Shown: piece after piece, positions 11,788-22,000 of the stretch
Numbering within the stretch: position 1 is the first letter of the stretch
Layout: each line of letters starts with the position of its first letter
From: Lingula anatina
Taxonomy: Eukaryota; Brachiopoda; Lingulata; Lingulida; Lingulidae
Assembly: GCF_001039355.2 (NCBI RefSeq)
Contig: NW_019775981.1
Location: 1 to 52,555, forward strand
Reading direction: 5' to 3'
Length of the DNA: 52,555 bases
Program-made: the position numbers and the translations under genes
The notes under the pieces: model-generated
What the model was told of the DNA's origin: nothing
The model's input: only the letters and a program-made list of their open reading frames with translations
Databases searched by the model: none

Positions 11788-12723
11788 ATGCACAGTAATG
11801 ACATGTTGACAATGACAGAACAAACAGCTCTTCATCGAGTAGGAACCATCTTTGGGCATCCGGGCCCTCAGGATATCTCAATTCATCCTAACCTCAAAGA
11901 TGCGGTCGTGTCTTCCACCACTATGTCGTCTGCTAATCTGTCAGCTGCTAGAGGTAGCGATTTCGATGAAAGCTTTGACGAAGAAGTAGACGAAGAGTTT
12001 ACAGATGAAGAAGAAGAAACATTTTCAGATGAAGATCTGGAACGCGCATTGAATGCAACTGAACAAAAGAACAATGACGCTGCACAAAAGCTTTTGAATT
12101 TTGCTGAGATGGTGAATAAGGATATCCAAAAATTCTTTGGACAAAAGAAAGACGTAGAGGATGCTTGCGATATTTACCAAGACAAATGGACATCCGGGAA
12201 ATCCGGCAGAGAGCTTTACTACGCAGATTTACTCAAAATAGCACATGGGTACGATTCCGAAGATAACCCCAAGCCTTCCAAAAAATCAAAACGTTCTTCA
12301 TCAAATGACTTCGTTGAACTTCAGTCGTCCAAAAGTTCCGAGCAGGAATTCACTGGTAAAATGGATAAAAAAATTGGTATGGGACCTCTGAACGAGCTTT
12401 TTGAGTACGGATTACGGAATTTCCTTACGGATAAAAATGTTCTAAATTCTCATGAAAAGCTAAAACGCATTAAATTTGACGTCAAAAAATTTGAACACGT
12501 GGTACCAATGAATGATCGCCAGTTGCCAGAATCATTTTGGAAAGAACCGGGTTCAGTGCCTAAAAATGATAATAAAACTGGAAATGGGTTGTCAAACGGC
12601 CTTCTACCGGGCAGCAAATTACCAGATTTTGGTGATCTGATTGACAGTTGGATGGGGGTAGAAGATAGGGAATGTGAGGCTGAAAAGTCAGAAAGAGACG
12701 AGCAAGAGCCAGTTATAGGATAA
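11788..12723 (+). CDS. PERCC1-like acidic coiled-coil protein (single coding exon)
   Basis: Single open frame of 311 aa, with balanced composition unlike its AT-rich flanks. Near the N-terminus is a strongly acidic block (about residues 58-85, DFDESFDEEVDEEF and EEEETFSDEDLE). A helical, possibly coiled-coil segment follows (about 86-118). Next comes a compact block containing FAEMVNKDIQKFFG (105-118), DACDIY (125-130) and RELYYADLLKIA (141-152). A basic stretch (KPSKKSKRSS, 162-171) could be a nuclear localisation signal. A second block, GPLNELFEYGLRNFL (199-213), precedes a low-complexity tail. This order of acidic block, (D)IQ-F-G, DACD-Y, RELYYADL and PL-ELFEYGL matches what I recall of vertebrate PERCC1, a small protein needed for enteroendocrine cells; no alignment was run. 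Internal Met codons at residues 6 and 9 are alternative starts. A 5' leader exon is possible, since AG acceptors lie at about 11641 and 11660. Confidence 0.6.
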   Translation: MHSNDMLTMTEQTALHRVGTIFGHPGPQDISIHPNLKDAVVSSTTMSSANLSAARGSDFDESFDEEVDEEFTDEEEETFSDEDLERALNATEQKNNDAAQKLLNFAEMVNKDIQKFFGQKKDVEDACDIYQDKWTSGKSGRELYYADLLKIAHGYDSEDNPKPSKKSKRSSSNDFVELQSSKSSEQEFTGKMDKKIGMGPLNELFEYGLRNFLTDKNVLNSHEKLKRIKFDVKKFEHVVPMNDRQLPESFWKEPGSVPKNDNKTGNGLSNGLLPGSKLPDFGDLIDSWMGVEDRECEAEKSERDEQEPVIG

Positions 12724-14498
12724 TATTTACTTAAAGATAAGTATGAGGGCAGTACCAACGGATTATTTTTTTAATGTTAATGCTAAATTCAACCTTATTT
12801 TCTATTAAAAATTGGGACATATGATATTCTGCCTCTTAGAGGAAAGTTGACTACCTACTGGTAGCTTGAATTGTATTCTACTTAAGGCTCACGTAAGAAA
12901 TGAATTTATCAAACGTTGTATGTCTTTTTGTAAAGATTTATTTCGAAAATCATCCAGGCACTGGAAATTTGACATAATCTTCCTATTATTCAGATAGCCT
13001 ATGTTTTTATTGTTTTTTTTTCTCAAAGGCAAATTATTTAATCAACTCAAAAAAGAATATTCTCACGCGAAGTGAATATGTTATAAGTGCATGTAGCCGT
13101 TTACTCGGCTTAGGCCACGCGAAGGAAAAAGTCTCCGAAGTGAATGTTTGGATTTTGAGCTCTGCAGATGGATGGTCGAAGTACTAGAAGTACTAGAACA
13201 TCAATGCCGTCAAGAACTTTACTATTTGAATTATTTCTACACATGTCCCATTTACGGTTCATTCATATAAATGTATTCTTAAACAGTTGGTTGAAGATAA
13301 TTTGCCCTTTAGAAATTACGAATAATCGTTCCACAAAAGTGATCTGAGTAATTTGAAAGGACGTACATTTATGTTTGGATATAGCAAATAATTAGTTTCA
13401 TATCGCAATAGAATAAACTTTAAACGGAAGAGGGTATCAAGAAAGAGAGAGAGCGAGAATATCAGTCTCCAAAAATTGAATATATATATAATAAATATAC
13501 ATAATGACTAGTTCCCAAACGAAAAATTAAAACGAATTATTTATCTCTTTAAAAAGTAATCTAGAGTGACTGCATTGATTTTTAAGTTATATATATTCTT
13601 CATGTAGTTGAGAGAAGTCTCACAAAATGCTGCTGCTTTTTGTGCTTTTAAGTAATTTGATATTGCTACGTTTATGAACTTTGATATGTGTTGAATATAC
13701 AGGGTAAATCGCAGCACCTTACAAATCTGGCTCAGGACAGTAAGTAGCATAGTTTATTTCATTAAATCGTAATATGGCCCAGTATAATACAACATATTAC
13801 TGAATTCATGAACAATGTTGCGTATATTTAAAGGGTAAAAGTCAGCCTCAAGGCGTTGATCTCTTGTTAAATACATGTAGGTATGCTGACACACGGCACA
13901 AACGGGTAACAATTATGCTTTAGTCAGTACGTTTTATGAAAATGTCACAAAAGTGAATACGTCTGTTGTAACTTATAATAAGATCCGCACGTAGTTCAAA
14001 GCTGTAGGAAACCATTACAGGTTATATTATGGCATAATAAAGTCTGTTTTGTTCGGAAAAGCTTATCACTGCGTTTCTTGTTCATTTCTGGTTAGAATTT
14101 GCTTCCTAAAAGTGACGGAATCGATAGATTAACGTATGGTATTAATTAGTTTGTACACAACACGACATAAAAAAAAATACTTTTAAGAGGTTAAAAACGC
14201 ACAACTCAATTTTTTTCGGCGAACAAAAATACTTTTACCTCCCTAGAAATTTTTCGAAGCCTTAGTAAATACATATCGGTCACCTTAAATTAAAAAGTAA
14301 TTGTATGATTTAAATGGATTTCGCTTAGAATATTTGGACAGTGAACAAAAACACAGGAATACTTGTCTCTAACGTTATATTTCCACGACAAAATGCTCAA
14401 GTTGGAAGATGGAAGTACAGGTCTACCTAAAAAGAAAACTCCCTTGCTAACAATAGATTATGCAGGGTTCTGAATTAAAATGGGAAATGTTTCGTTCA

Positions 14499-14605
14499 TT
14501 TTTTTTTTTTTTTGGGGGGGGGGGTAAGAAGGAAATTAATGAAAACAAAAAGCCTGAAAATGCCCTTTTTACTGAGCACCCCCCCCCCCCTTTCAAAAAA
14601 AAAAA
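14499..14605. repeat. Inverted homopolymer pair T15-G11 and C12-TTTC-A11
   Basis: A T run (14499-14513) runs directly into a G run (14514-14524). About 55 bp later a C run (14579-14590) is followed by TTTC and an A run (14595-14605). The two ends are near reverse complements and could form a long homopolymer stem. The G and C tracts are also prone to sequencing length error. Confidence 0.8.
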
Positions 14606-15036
14606 TTGTAATCTCAGGATTTCCGTTGCTGTGCTAATCCTACATGCTTGCTTCCGAGGGCTCTCTTTTCACTTGGCATGCTAGCGATATGATAATCCTA
14701 GCCATGGTTGGGAGTCGGATGTAGCATAAGTGCAAATATATGCAGTAACAATACATTTCAACGGAAGGACTTTTCTTTTATAGAAATATGAAAAACATGC
14801 ACCGTCAAATAAAACTGCTGCGATATAAAGACAGCAAATTTCATACTGTTTGGCATATCGTCATAGAAATGAGTTAATTTAACCTAATCTTTCCAAGCTT
14901 TTTTTAAATAATAACGTCTATTACAAGAAAAAAACTTCAGCAATCGCTCTTATCTATCTTTCTTGACATTAAGGCATGTTCAGTATTTTTTTATTTTTAG
15001 ACTATCTCCTAACAATATTGAAATAAATTGATATAC

Positions 15037-15042
15037 TTTATT
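15037..15042 (-). other. Candidate poly(A) signal of COQ7
   Basis: AATAAA on the minus strand, about 270 nt downstream of the COQ7 stop codon. Confidence 0.4.
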
Positions 15043-15310
15043 ACAAAATGCTACAGAGCAATTTGTATTTTTTAGTTGCATAGGTTAAAAGATCAATAAC
15101 AGACTGCGACACCTGACTGCAATAAATAAGTCATGTTTGCATTTAGCTGTTGTTGATCGTCGACTCATCCACTTTAAAATCCATGAAATAACAAAGACAT
15201 GAAATAACTTCTTGCGTTCAGTTCTTAAAGAAAATACAAGTTTTTGTCTAGTCTCTGAAGGTATGTGGCATTTGTCAACAGTCCAACGTGTTAACAAACG
15301 TTAATTAACG

Positions 15311-16158
15311 TCATATTCTTTCAGATACCCATATAGCGCCAGTGCATCCCCATTTAATTGTCTGGTACAAAACATTGTATAGAGGAGCCTGAAAACAGAG
15401 AAAAAAATTTGGAACTTATTTTGCAAATGATACCAAACTTAGGCAAAATATAGAATTTTTGCTTTGCATATATCATTTTTACTCTATCATAATATTAATA
15501 GGAATTATCAAAATCATAATTTTATATAGCATGTTTCAATTTTTCATGTGTCAAAATAAGAATTTACAAAAATTAAAAAAATATATAAAATTCTCTGCAC
15601 ATTTTTGCAGTTAAAATGTAAGGTGGTAAAGGTTATTTTTAGAGGTCAGGTATGAAACATTTTCTTCTATAACAAATATATCTCATTTAACCGTATGTCT
15701 AGGGATTCTCAACATACTTTCTCCGCTTCAAAGTCTATTCCAGTATCATGATGCTCTTGCTCCTCATCACGAAACTTCTTTAGAGTCTGAAATAAATATT
15801 AAATAAAATATTTGAAAAATTGCTGAACCAAAAACAAACTAACAAACGAAAACTTAAAATTTAATATGATTATTCAGCAAGACAAAATACTTGAGGGAAA
15901 TAGTACAATTTTTAAAACAGTGATACAATGTTTTACCCAGTCAGTTTACCAATATCTGCCCCAGTTTTCTTGTTAAGCATCCATATGACTGACTTTTGGT
16001 CTTTCCTTTACGTACTATTTTCTTTTATTTTCTTTCCTTTATTTACTATTTTCATCTTATGAAACAATTATTCTAACTTACATCTAACATTTCTTTATAT
16101 TCTTCTGGGTCCTCTTCTATGAGCTCTCTTATTTGGCTAAAATATAATAAAAAAACAT

Positions 16159-16219
<61 letters not shown>

Positions 16220-18288
16220 CTAAAAAAATTCAATCTAAACCATTACATATCATAACATGTTTGCACACATAAATAAATAAGAAGAATGGATACACCTGTA
16301 AATTGCACCAGTTGTGATATTCAACAATCATCACTGTTGCAATCATCTAGAAAAGACCTGACTGACTTGACTCTTTTTCACAAAAAAAAAAAAAAAAAAA
16401 AATCTTAAAATACAAATGTAACACATAAAAGAGCAAGCAAGGCTTTCCCTAGAGAGCTGTTCAGCTGTCACTTGGATGGCCATAGGCCTCAAAAGATGAT
16501 CTATATTATAAAAGAAAGTTGGATGTTTGGATAAAATAGCAGTGGTGTTATTGAGCAGTGTGATATTGATGTGAGGGAGAAAAGGTTGTCTTATATGAGT
16601 GAATCTAAGTTAAAAGAATATGAATCTTTAAAAAGATCAAATTTATCGTTTACAATAAAATTACAAATATAATTATTATAAATATGTAAACTCCAAAAAA
16701 ATAAAGGTAATCATTATTAAAAAAAACAATATTTCAATTAATTTTTAATTTATATTTTTTGTCTTTTTTTAAAATACCCTCTCCCCCATGGTTTATATTT
16801 GGGACCTACTTGGGTTGGACTCTGTGTATATCAGTTACAATATATATTACAAATTAACATTTTTGGACTCCCTGTATCCCAAATCCAGGGGAAACCCCTG
16901 TTCACATACAAAATGTTTAAAAATAAAACATTTCAAGATGTTCAATTACACCAACAAATGAAATCCAAAAGAGAAGACAGTGACAGAAGTAACTTACTCA
17001 TTATAGTGTTTAACAATGGCAGTCTCCACTGCTGTTGTACATGCCATGGCACCCTCCTTGCCAAGCAAAGCTGTAGATGCACCTGTCAGGTTGAAACAAA
17101 AATATTTATAACTGATACCTTGGGAAACCTCAATGGTAATTGTACCTTTAATCCAGATACAATTACCATTGAGGTTTCCCAATGGTAATTGTACCTTTAA
17201 TCCAGATATAAACATCAACAGAATACATTTTCTTCATCATTTTATTTAAAAATAGAGCTGATTTTTTTTACAGTTGTTTACTACATAAGTAAATTGTAAT
17301 CATTTTACTAGAGCCAGTATTCATGCAAATGATGAGACTTATACTGCAATTAAAAACCTGTCATATATTTGGTCCATAATAGGTAAAAGTCATTTTAACT
17401 AAAATTTCAATTCTTTGAATCATTACACTCCAAGATGTGCCAAGTATGACTGTTGGCCTCTTCCACTGTTGTCTCTTTTGCTCACCTAAAACAAAACCAG
17501 CAACATTCCACAATGGCAACATAACTGTGGGCCTAACCCTATGCTTTGGTATTAGCTCTTCAAATTTTTTCAAATGTTCCTTTTCCTGATCCCACATATG
17601 CTGTAAAGAGAAACATACAAACAATCATATGATGTGTGAACACTGTACCTGTAATTCCAATAGTAATTGTATGAGTGTTTCCCAGATAAGAAGATGGCAT
17701 TGCCCCAACTTTGGTAAGCCATGCAACCAGCCATTGTTGTGCCAATGTCATTTCACCAACATTAGTATTGAGCTGAAACTTTATGGGAAATACCTAAAAG
17801 TGACAATGTTTTCGGATTGTCATTTAAAAACTGATGACGGGGAATATAAGTGCATACAGTACTGGTAGGAGTATCAACCCATGGAGTAATTTGGCTGGAG
17901 TGGGAGGCAGAGACGACAAAATATACAATATGTACATTCATGAATTACAGCATTACTGAGTGTAAGTTTGGTTTGTGATGACAGTTACATAATATGTGTT
18001 TTAATCACCAGGACCAGCTCACAGTTTTCGATGAATCACCTGTATCACAGGGCCCACGGGTGAATTACCCAGCACAGCCATCTGCCCCTGGTATATTCTG
18101 TTTGCACCAAGTTCTCCAGCGTGGTCGACTCTAATAATACGGTCTAAAAGTTCCTGTCTTCGCCTTTCCTTAGCTTGTGAACTGGCACATCGCTGACAAT
18201 GAACCAAAACCAGTTGCCGACCACATGAAAGTCTTGATTGAGATAATACTGCCCCCAAGGTAAACATTTTCAACAGTTTCACGTGCAC
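15311..18288 (-). CDS. COQ7: COQ7, 5-demethoxyubiquinone hydroxylase (mitochondrial), complete, 6 exons
   Basis: Catalyses hydroxylation of demethoxyubiquinone, the penultimate step of ubiquinone synthesis, on the matrix side of the inner mitochondrial membrane. Minus-strand coding exons: 18040-18288, 17486-17600, 16998-17082, 16082-16136, 15718-15786 and 15311-15388. All have GT-AG borders and consistent phases, giving 216 aa against 217 in human. The N-terminus (to about residue 45) is basic and amphipathic, as expected for a mitochondrial presequence. All six di-iron ligands are present: Glu59 (VDHAGELGANRIY), Glu89 and His92 (WDQEKEHLKKF), Glu141 (GKEGAMACTTAVE), Glu177 and His180 (RDEEQEHHD). 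The last exon ends GAIWVSERI, the conserved membrane-facing C-terminus. The start at 18288 is the first Met; Met8 is an alternative. It is head-to-head with PPIP5K. Intron 2 carries a perfect 25-bp hairpin and intron 3 a TA microsatellite. Confidence 0.96.
16162..16216. repeat. TA dinucleotide microsatellite in COQ7 intron 3
   Basis: About 27 TA units close to the acceptor side of COQ7 exon 4 (16082-16136). A 21-base A run follows at 16382-16402 in the same intron. Both are likely to vary in length. Confidence 0.9.
17120..17208. repeat. Perfect 25-bp hairpin plus 28-bp direct repeat in COQ7 intron 2
   Basis: Positions 17120-17144 are the exact reverse complement of 17158-17182, with a 13-nt loop. 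In addition, 17132-17159 (28 nt) is repeated exactly at 17181-17208, overlapping the right arm. The structure lies in COQ7 intron 2, about 40 nt upstream (in transcript sense) of exon 3 (17082-16998). Either a small foldback element or a template-switch event could create this nested pattern. Confidence 0.9.
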
Positions 18289-19038
18289 ATTTATGATGCA
18301 CGTTCCTGTGGATTTATGTCAGTCACTTTCACAATTTACACTGTCAATCGATGCTTTCTCTTCTGTAATCCTCTAAAAGACAGGTCTTCTGTTAATACCC
18401 TTTTTGTAACAGTAATTAGGTAATGTATATATATATATATTTTTTGAACCTATGCGGCAAATATATAACTCACTTATTGCAGCAACAATATCCCACAATG
18501 CAATACTGAGAAAGGGGTGAAGGTCATCAATTAACGAAAGACGAAAAATTGTGAGGTTTTTATGTTCGATGCAAAATTTCTGAAACGCGTGAAAATGAGG
18601 AGTGTTTAAACTATTAAAAATAATCCGTATGGCGTAGGTATTTCAAGTAAGTACAGCTATACGTTTGATGCCATTTATAGTGACTAATAGTTAGCATAAA
18701 AATAGTGCTTTATCGATGTCATTTTCTAAGCCGTAAAAGAAGATTGCAGAAATTAGACAGGTACGATATTTTGGGCTAATTATAGTTAGATGCATTATCC
18801 TAAGATAAACATTTCATCTTTATTATTTCTGGCGAAAAGAGCTTGCCTTCTTTTAATGTTTTGCCATGATAATTCCATTCACTGTGATAAAGCACTACGT
18901 CCGAAATTTTTAATTAACTTCAGTCATCATTTATTATTTACCTGTTGTTTTCATATGTCTGACTGCAGTTCCAGTTATTTGCAAATGAAAGAAATATTCA
19001 AGAATACAGCTATTTAGACCCCCACTAGCCACACCAGG
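18289..19038. promoter_or_regulatory. Shared head-to-head promoter region of COQ7 and PPIP5K
   Basis: The 750 bp between the two start codons must hold both promoters unless PPIP5K has an upstream non-coding exon. At about 18488-18505 the sequence TATCCCACAATGCAATACT fits most positions of the ZNF143/Staf consensus (CCC-R-N-M-AT-S-C core). That factor is common at bidirectional promoters of nuclear genes for mitochondrial proteins. No TATA box is convincing. The motif match was made by eye. Confidence 0.45.
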
Positions 19039-22000
19039 ATGGTGGACATGGTGCCTCCCAGCAATGTGGAGTGGTGCTGGGACAGTGGGGAGGACTCAGA
19101 CGTGGATGAAGGGGTATAAATTTTCTGCTCCCAGCAGTTAACATTTACATTGACCTTTGTTTTCAGTATACACACGTGATTAGATATATGAATGTTTTTT
19201 TTGTGACACTTATTAAGTGTGATGCAACTAACTTTCTTTAAGCATGGAATTTTTATCGTATTTATATTTTTACATTTAACATTGTTATATTAAAAAACAA
19301 TTTTATAAGTCCAGGGAATTCAATGCACATGCAGCTTGGTTGAATTGATAATCATTTTTGGCAGACTTGTTAATATCCTTTGTGTCATGTTATCAGTATA
19401 TGAATTTTTGTTGTGTTTTTGCAGGATGCAGGAGAGGTGAAGAAAATCATAGTTGGAATATGTGCAATGAAGAAAAAATCACACTCCAAACCAATGAGGG
19501 AAATTATTGAAAGATTGAAAAGATTTGAATACATAGAAATACTGATATTTGATGAGCAAGTTATTTTGAATGAGCCTGTGGAGAATTGGCCCCTTTGTGA
19601 CTGTCTCATTTCTTTCTACTCCTCTGGCTTCCCACTGGACAAGGCAGTAGCCTATGAGAAACTACGCAAACCTTTTGTGTCCAATGATTTAAGCATGCAG
19701 TATGATATACAAGACAGGTAATATACACTAAAATCAAAGTAAACGATGTGACGGTTTTGGTTGTTTCTGCTTGCATTTTATAAGTGAGTAAGGTTTTTCT
19801 GTGAGTTTGCTGCCATGGTGTCATACAAATTTGCATTTTACAGAGCTGTTTAAGATGATGTATATATTATATCTCATGCTTGCATGGTGAATGAGATTTT
19901 AAAATCTCGTAGTCAGATAGATTTCAACAAATTACCTCATGTTGAGGAAATTTTAAACTATTTAATATCTGTACTAACTGAAAGCATGATAGTAAAAACT
20001 TTTGTTCTATTAATTCAGACTTCATCAGTCACACTGATGTCATGAGACAGTGTACATAGAGACCACTCTGGCAAGAACTGCTCACTATAACATTGTCCCA
20101 GATGCTAGACAGGTTGTGCCTACCCCTGTCCCTGTTCCATGAAGGTCTCTGGGCCCAAATGTAAAGAGGCTCCTTTAACCCTCGCTTGAACCATGTCACA
20201 GTCCAAAAATGTCCATATTGTCCAAACTGATGGAATGATTGTGTACCTCAACATCTGGAACAGTGTTGAAGTGAGCAGTTCTCACCACATTGTTTACTAT
20301 ACACGTTCTCCGGATAGTGTGACTGATGAAGTTCCAAGTGTAGAGATGAATGTTTTACAGGTATGCTTTCAGTTAATGTAGAAATTGAAAAGTTTAAAAT
20401 TTTCTCACTATGATTTTAAAACAATACTGCACAGCTCAGTTTCAATAAGAAATTACTTTATGCTATTATTCCAACAAAAAGAAGATTTTTTGTGTGGTAT
20501 TTTGTTTTTATTTCAATACCCTCTGTCATACTCCTACCACCCTCTTAGATTGGTATTTTCTTTTTTTTGTGTGATAATGATCAGCTTGTTTTCCTTTGCA
20601 TTCATCCTTAAGTATATCCATACCATACAAATTCCAGATTTAGGATATTTTACTCTGATTTTGTTTTTTTTTACTATTTCACTACATTAGATACAAACAA
20701 CTGCTTATTTGTTTTTAGGTTCCCTCACAGCTGACCATGTATTTGTTTGCTTTGATAATGATTATGCAACATTATATAATTTGGAGTTTTTACCAATTTT
20801 GTTTCCCACTTTCATAATTTTAACAAACATGGAGAAACACACATTATATATGAAATATTACCTTTTTTGTGGTGTTGAAAACTTTTCAGTAAGTCATTTA
20901 ATACAAGATTAGTGAAGTTTTCTAGCTGGCTACAGTAAGTCATGTAATATTAATCTCAGTGATTTTGCAGTAGCTGTTTAAATGCCACTTGGATTTGCTT
21001 TAATTCACATTATAATTTTGCTACCTGTTTTTGTTTATTTTTTCATAGTGTGGCCAATTATATGTAAATTCTGCTGAGCTGCATTTTCCTTGGTTTACTC
21101 ATACAGGGCTAGGAATTTTGACCAGCTCATTAGCCAGATATATTTTAATGAAATTTTTAAAAAAATATCCTAGCAGCTAAAAGCTTGGAAGTTACTGGTA
21201 ATGGATATATATAAAGAAACTATAAGCAGATTAGATTATTGGCAAATATATGGCTAGTGAAAAAGCAAATTGATTCCTACCCCTGTAAAACAATGACTTT
21301 ATCTGATATTTCTGTTGCTTTCCTTACATGTTCTTTTCCATGCAGGCGGGCTGTGCATGAGATAATGTACAGAGCTGGCATACCAATGCTCCCCTATGCT
21401 GTCCTGGACAGAGATTCTGGGGACCCAACCAGTAAGTTGTTGTTTTGCTTTTCTCTTCTCCAGGCGAGCTGTACATGAACTTCTGTCCATAGAGGGTATT
21501 CCCCAGCCTAGATATGCTGTGCTGGACAGAGATTGTGGGGACCCAAAGAGTGAGTGTGGCTAGAAATGGGACATGGGATAGANGTTGTATTTCAAAGGGG
21601 TGGATTAAACGTGATTAAAACTAATAAAAAGACCACAGGTAATTACAAAAAAATTTTATTTCAACAGCTTTGACATAGGTGAAAAAGACAATTTAAAAAA
21701 ATGTTTGAAAAATGAAAGTTTCAGGAAGTTACAGGGTGGGGGGGTATACTACAAAAGTACCAAATTTTCTGCTCCCAGCAGTTAACATTTACATTGACCT
21801 TTGTTTTCAGTATACACACGTGATTAGATATATGAATGTTTTTTTGTGACACTTGTTAAGTGTGATGCAACTAACTTTCTTTAAGCATGGAATTTTTATC
21901 GTATTTATATTTTTACATTTAACATTGTTATATTAAAAAACAATTTTATAAGCCCAGGGAATTCAATGCACATGCAGCTTGGTTGAATTGATAATCATTT

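Larger units (their letters stand above)
12724..15310. other. Intergenic region between the PERCC1-like gene and COQ7
   Basis: AT-rich sequence. The proximal part probably contains the 3' untranslated region of the PERCC1-like gene; an AATAAA occurs at 13412-13417. The distal part holds the COQ7 3' untranslated region (minus strand). A T15-G11 / C12-A11 inverted homopolymer pair lies at 14499-14605. No coding segment is supported. Confidence 0.5.

Noticed and set aside
20202-20360. Open frame in PPIP5K intron 2 with an AG acceptor and a GTATGC donor, retained in both duplicate copies (copy 2 has a 3-nt deletion)
   Set aside because: In the PPIP5K frame it hits a stop within about a dozen codons, and the copies differ mainly by replacement changes. 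Copy-to-copy retention only reflects the recent duplication. A poison exon is conceivable but unsupported.
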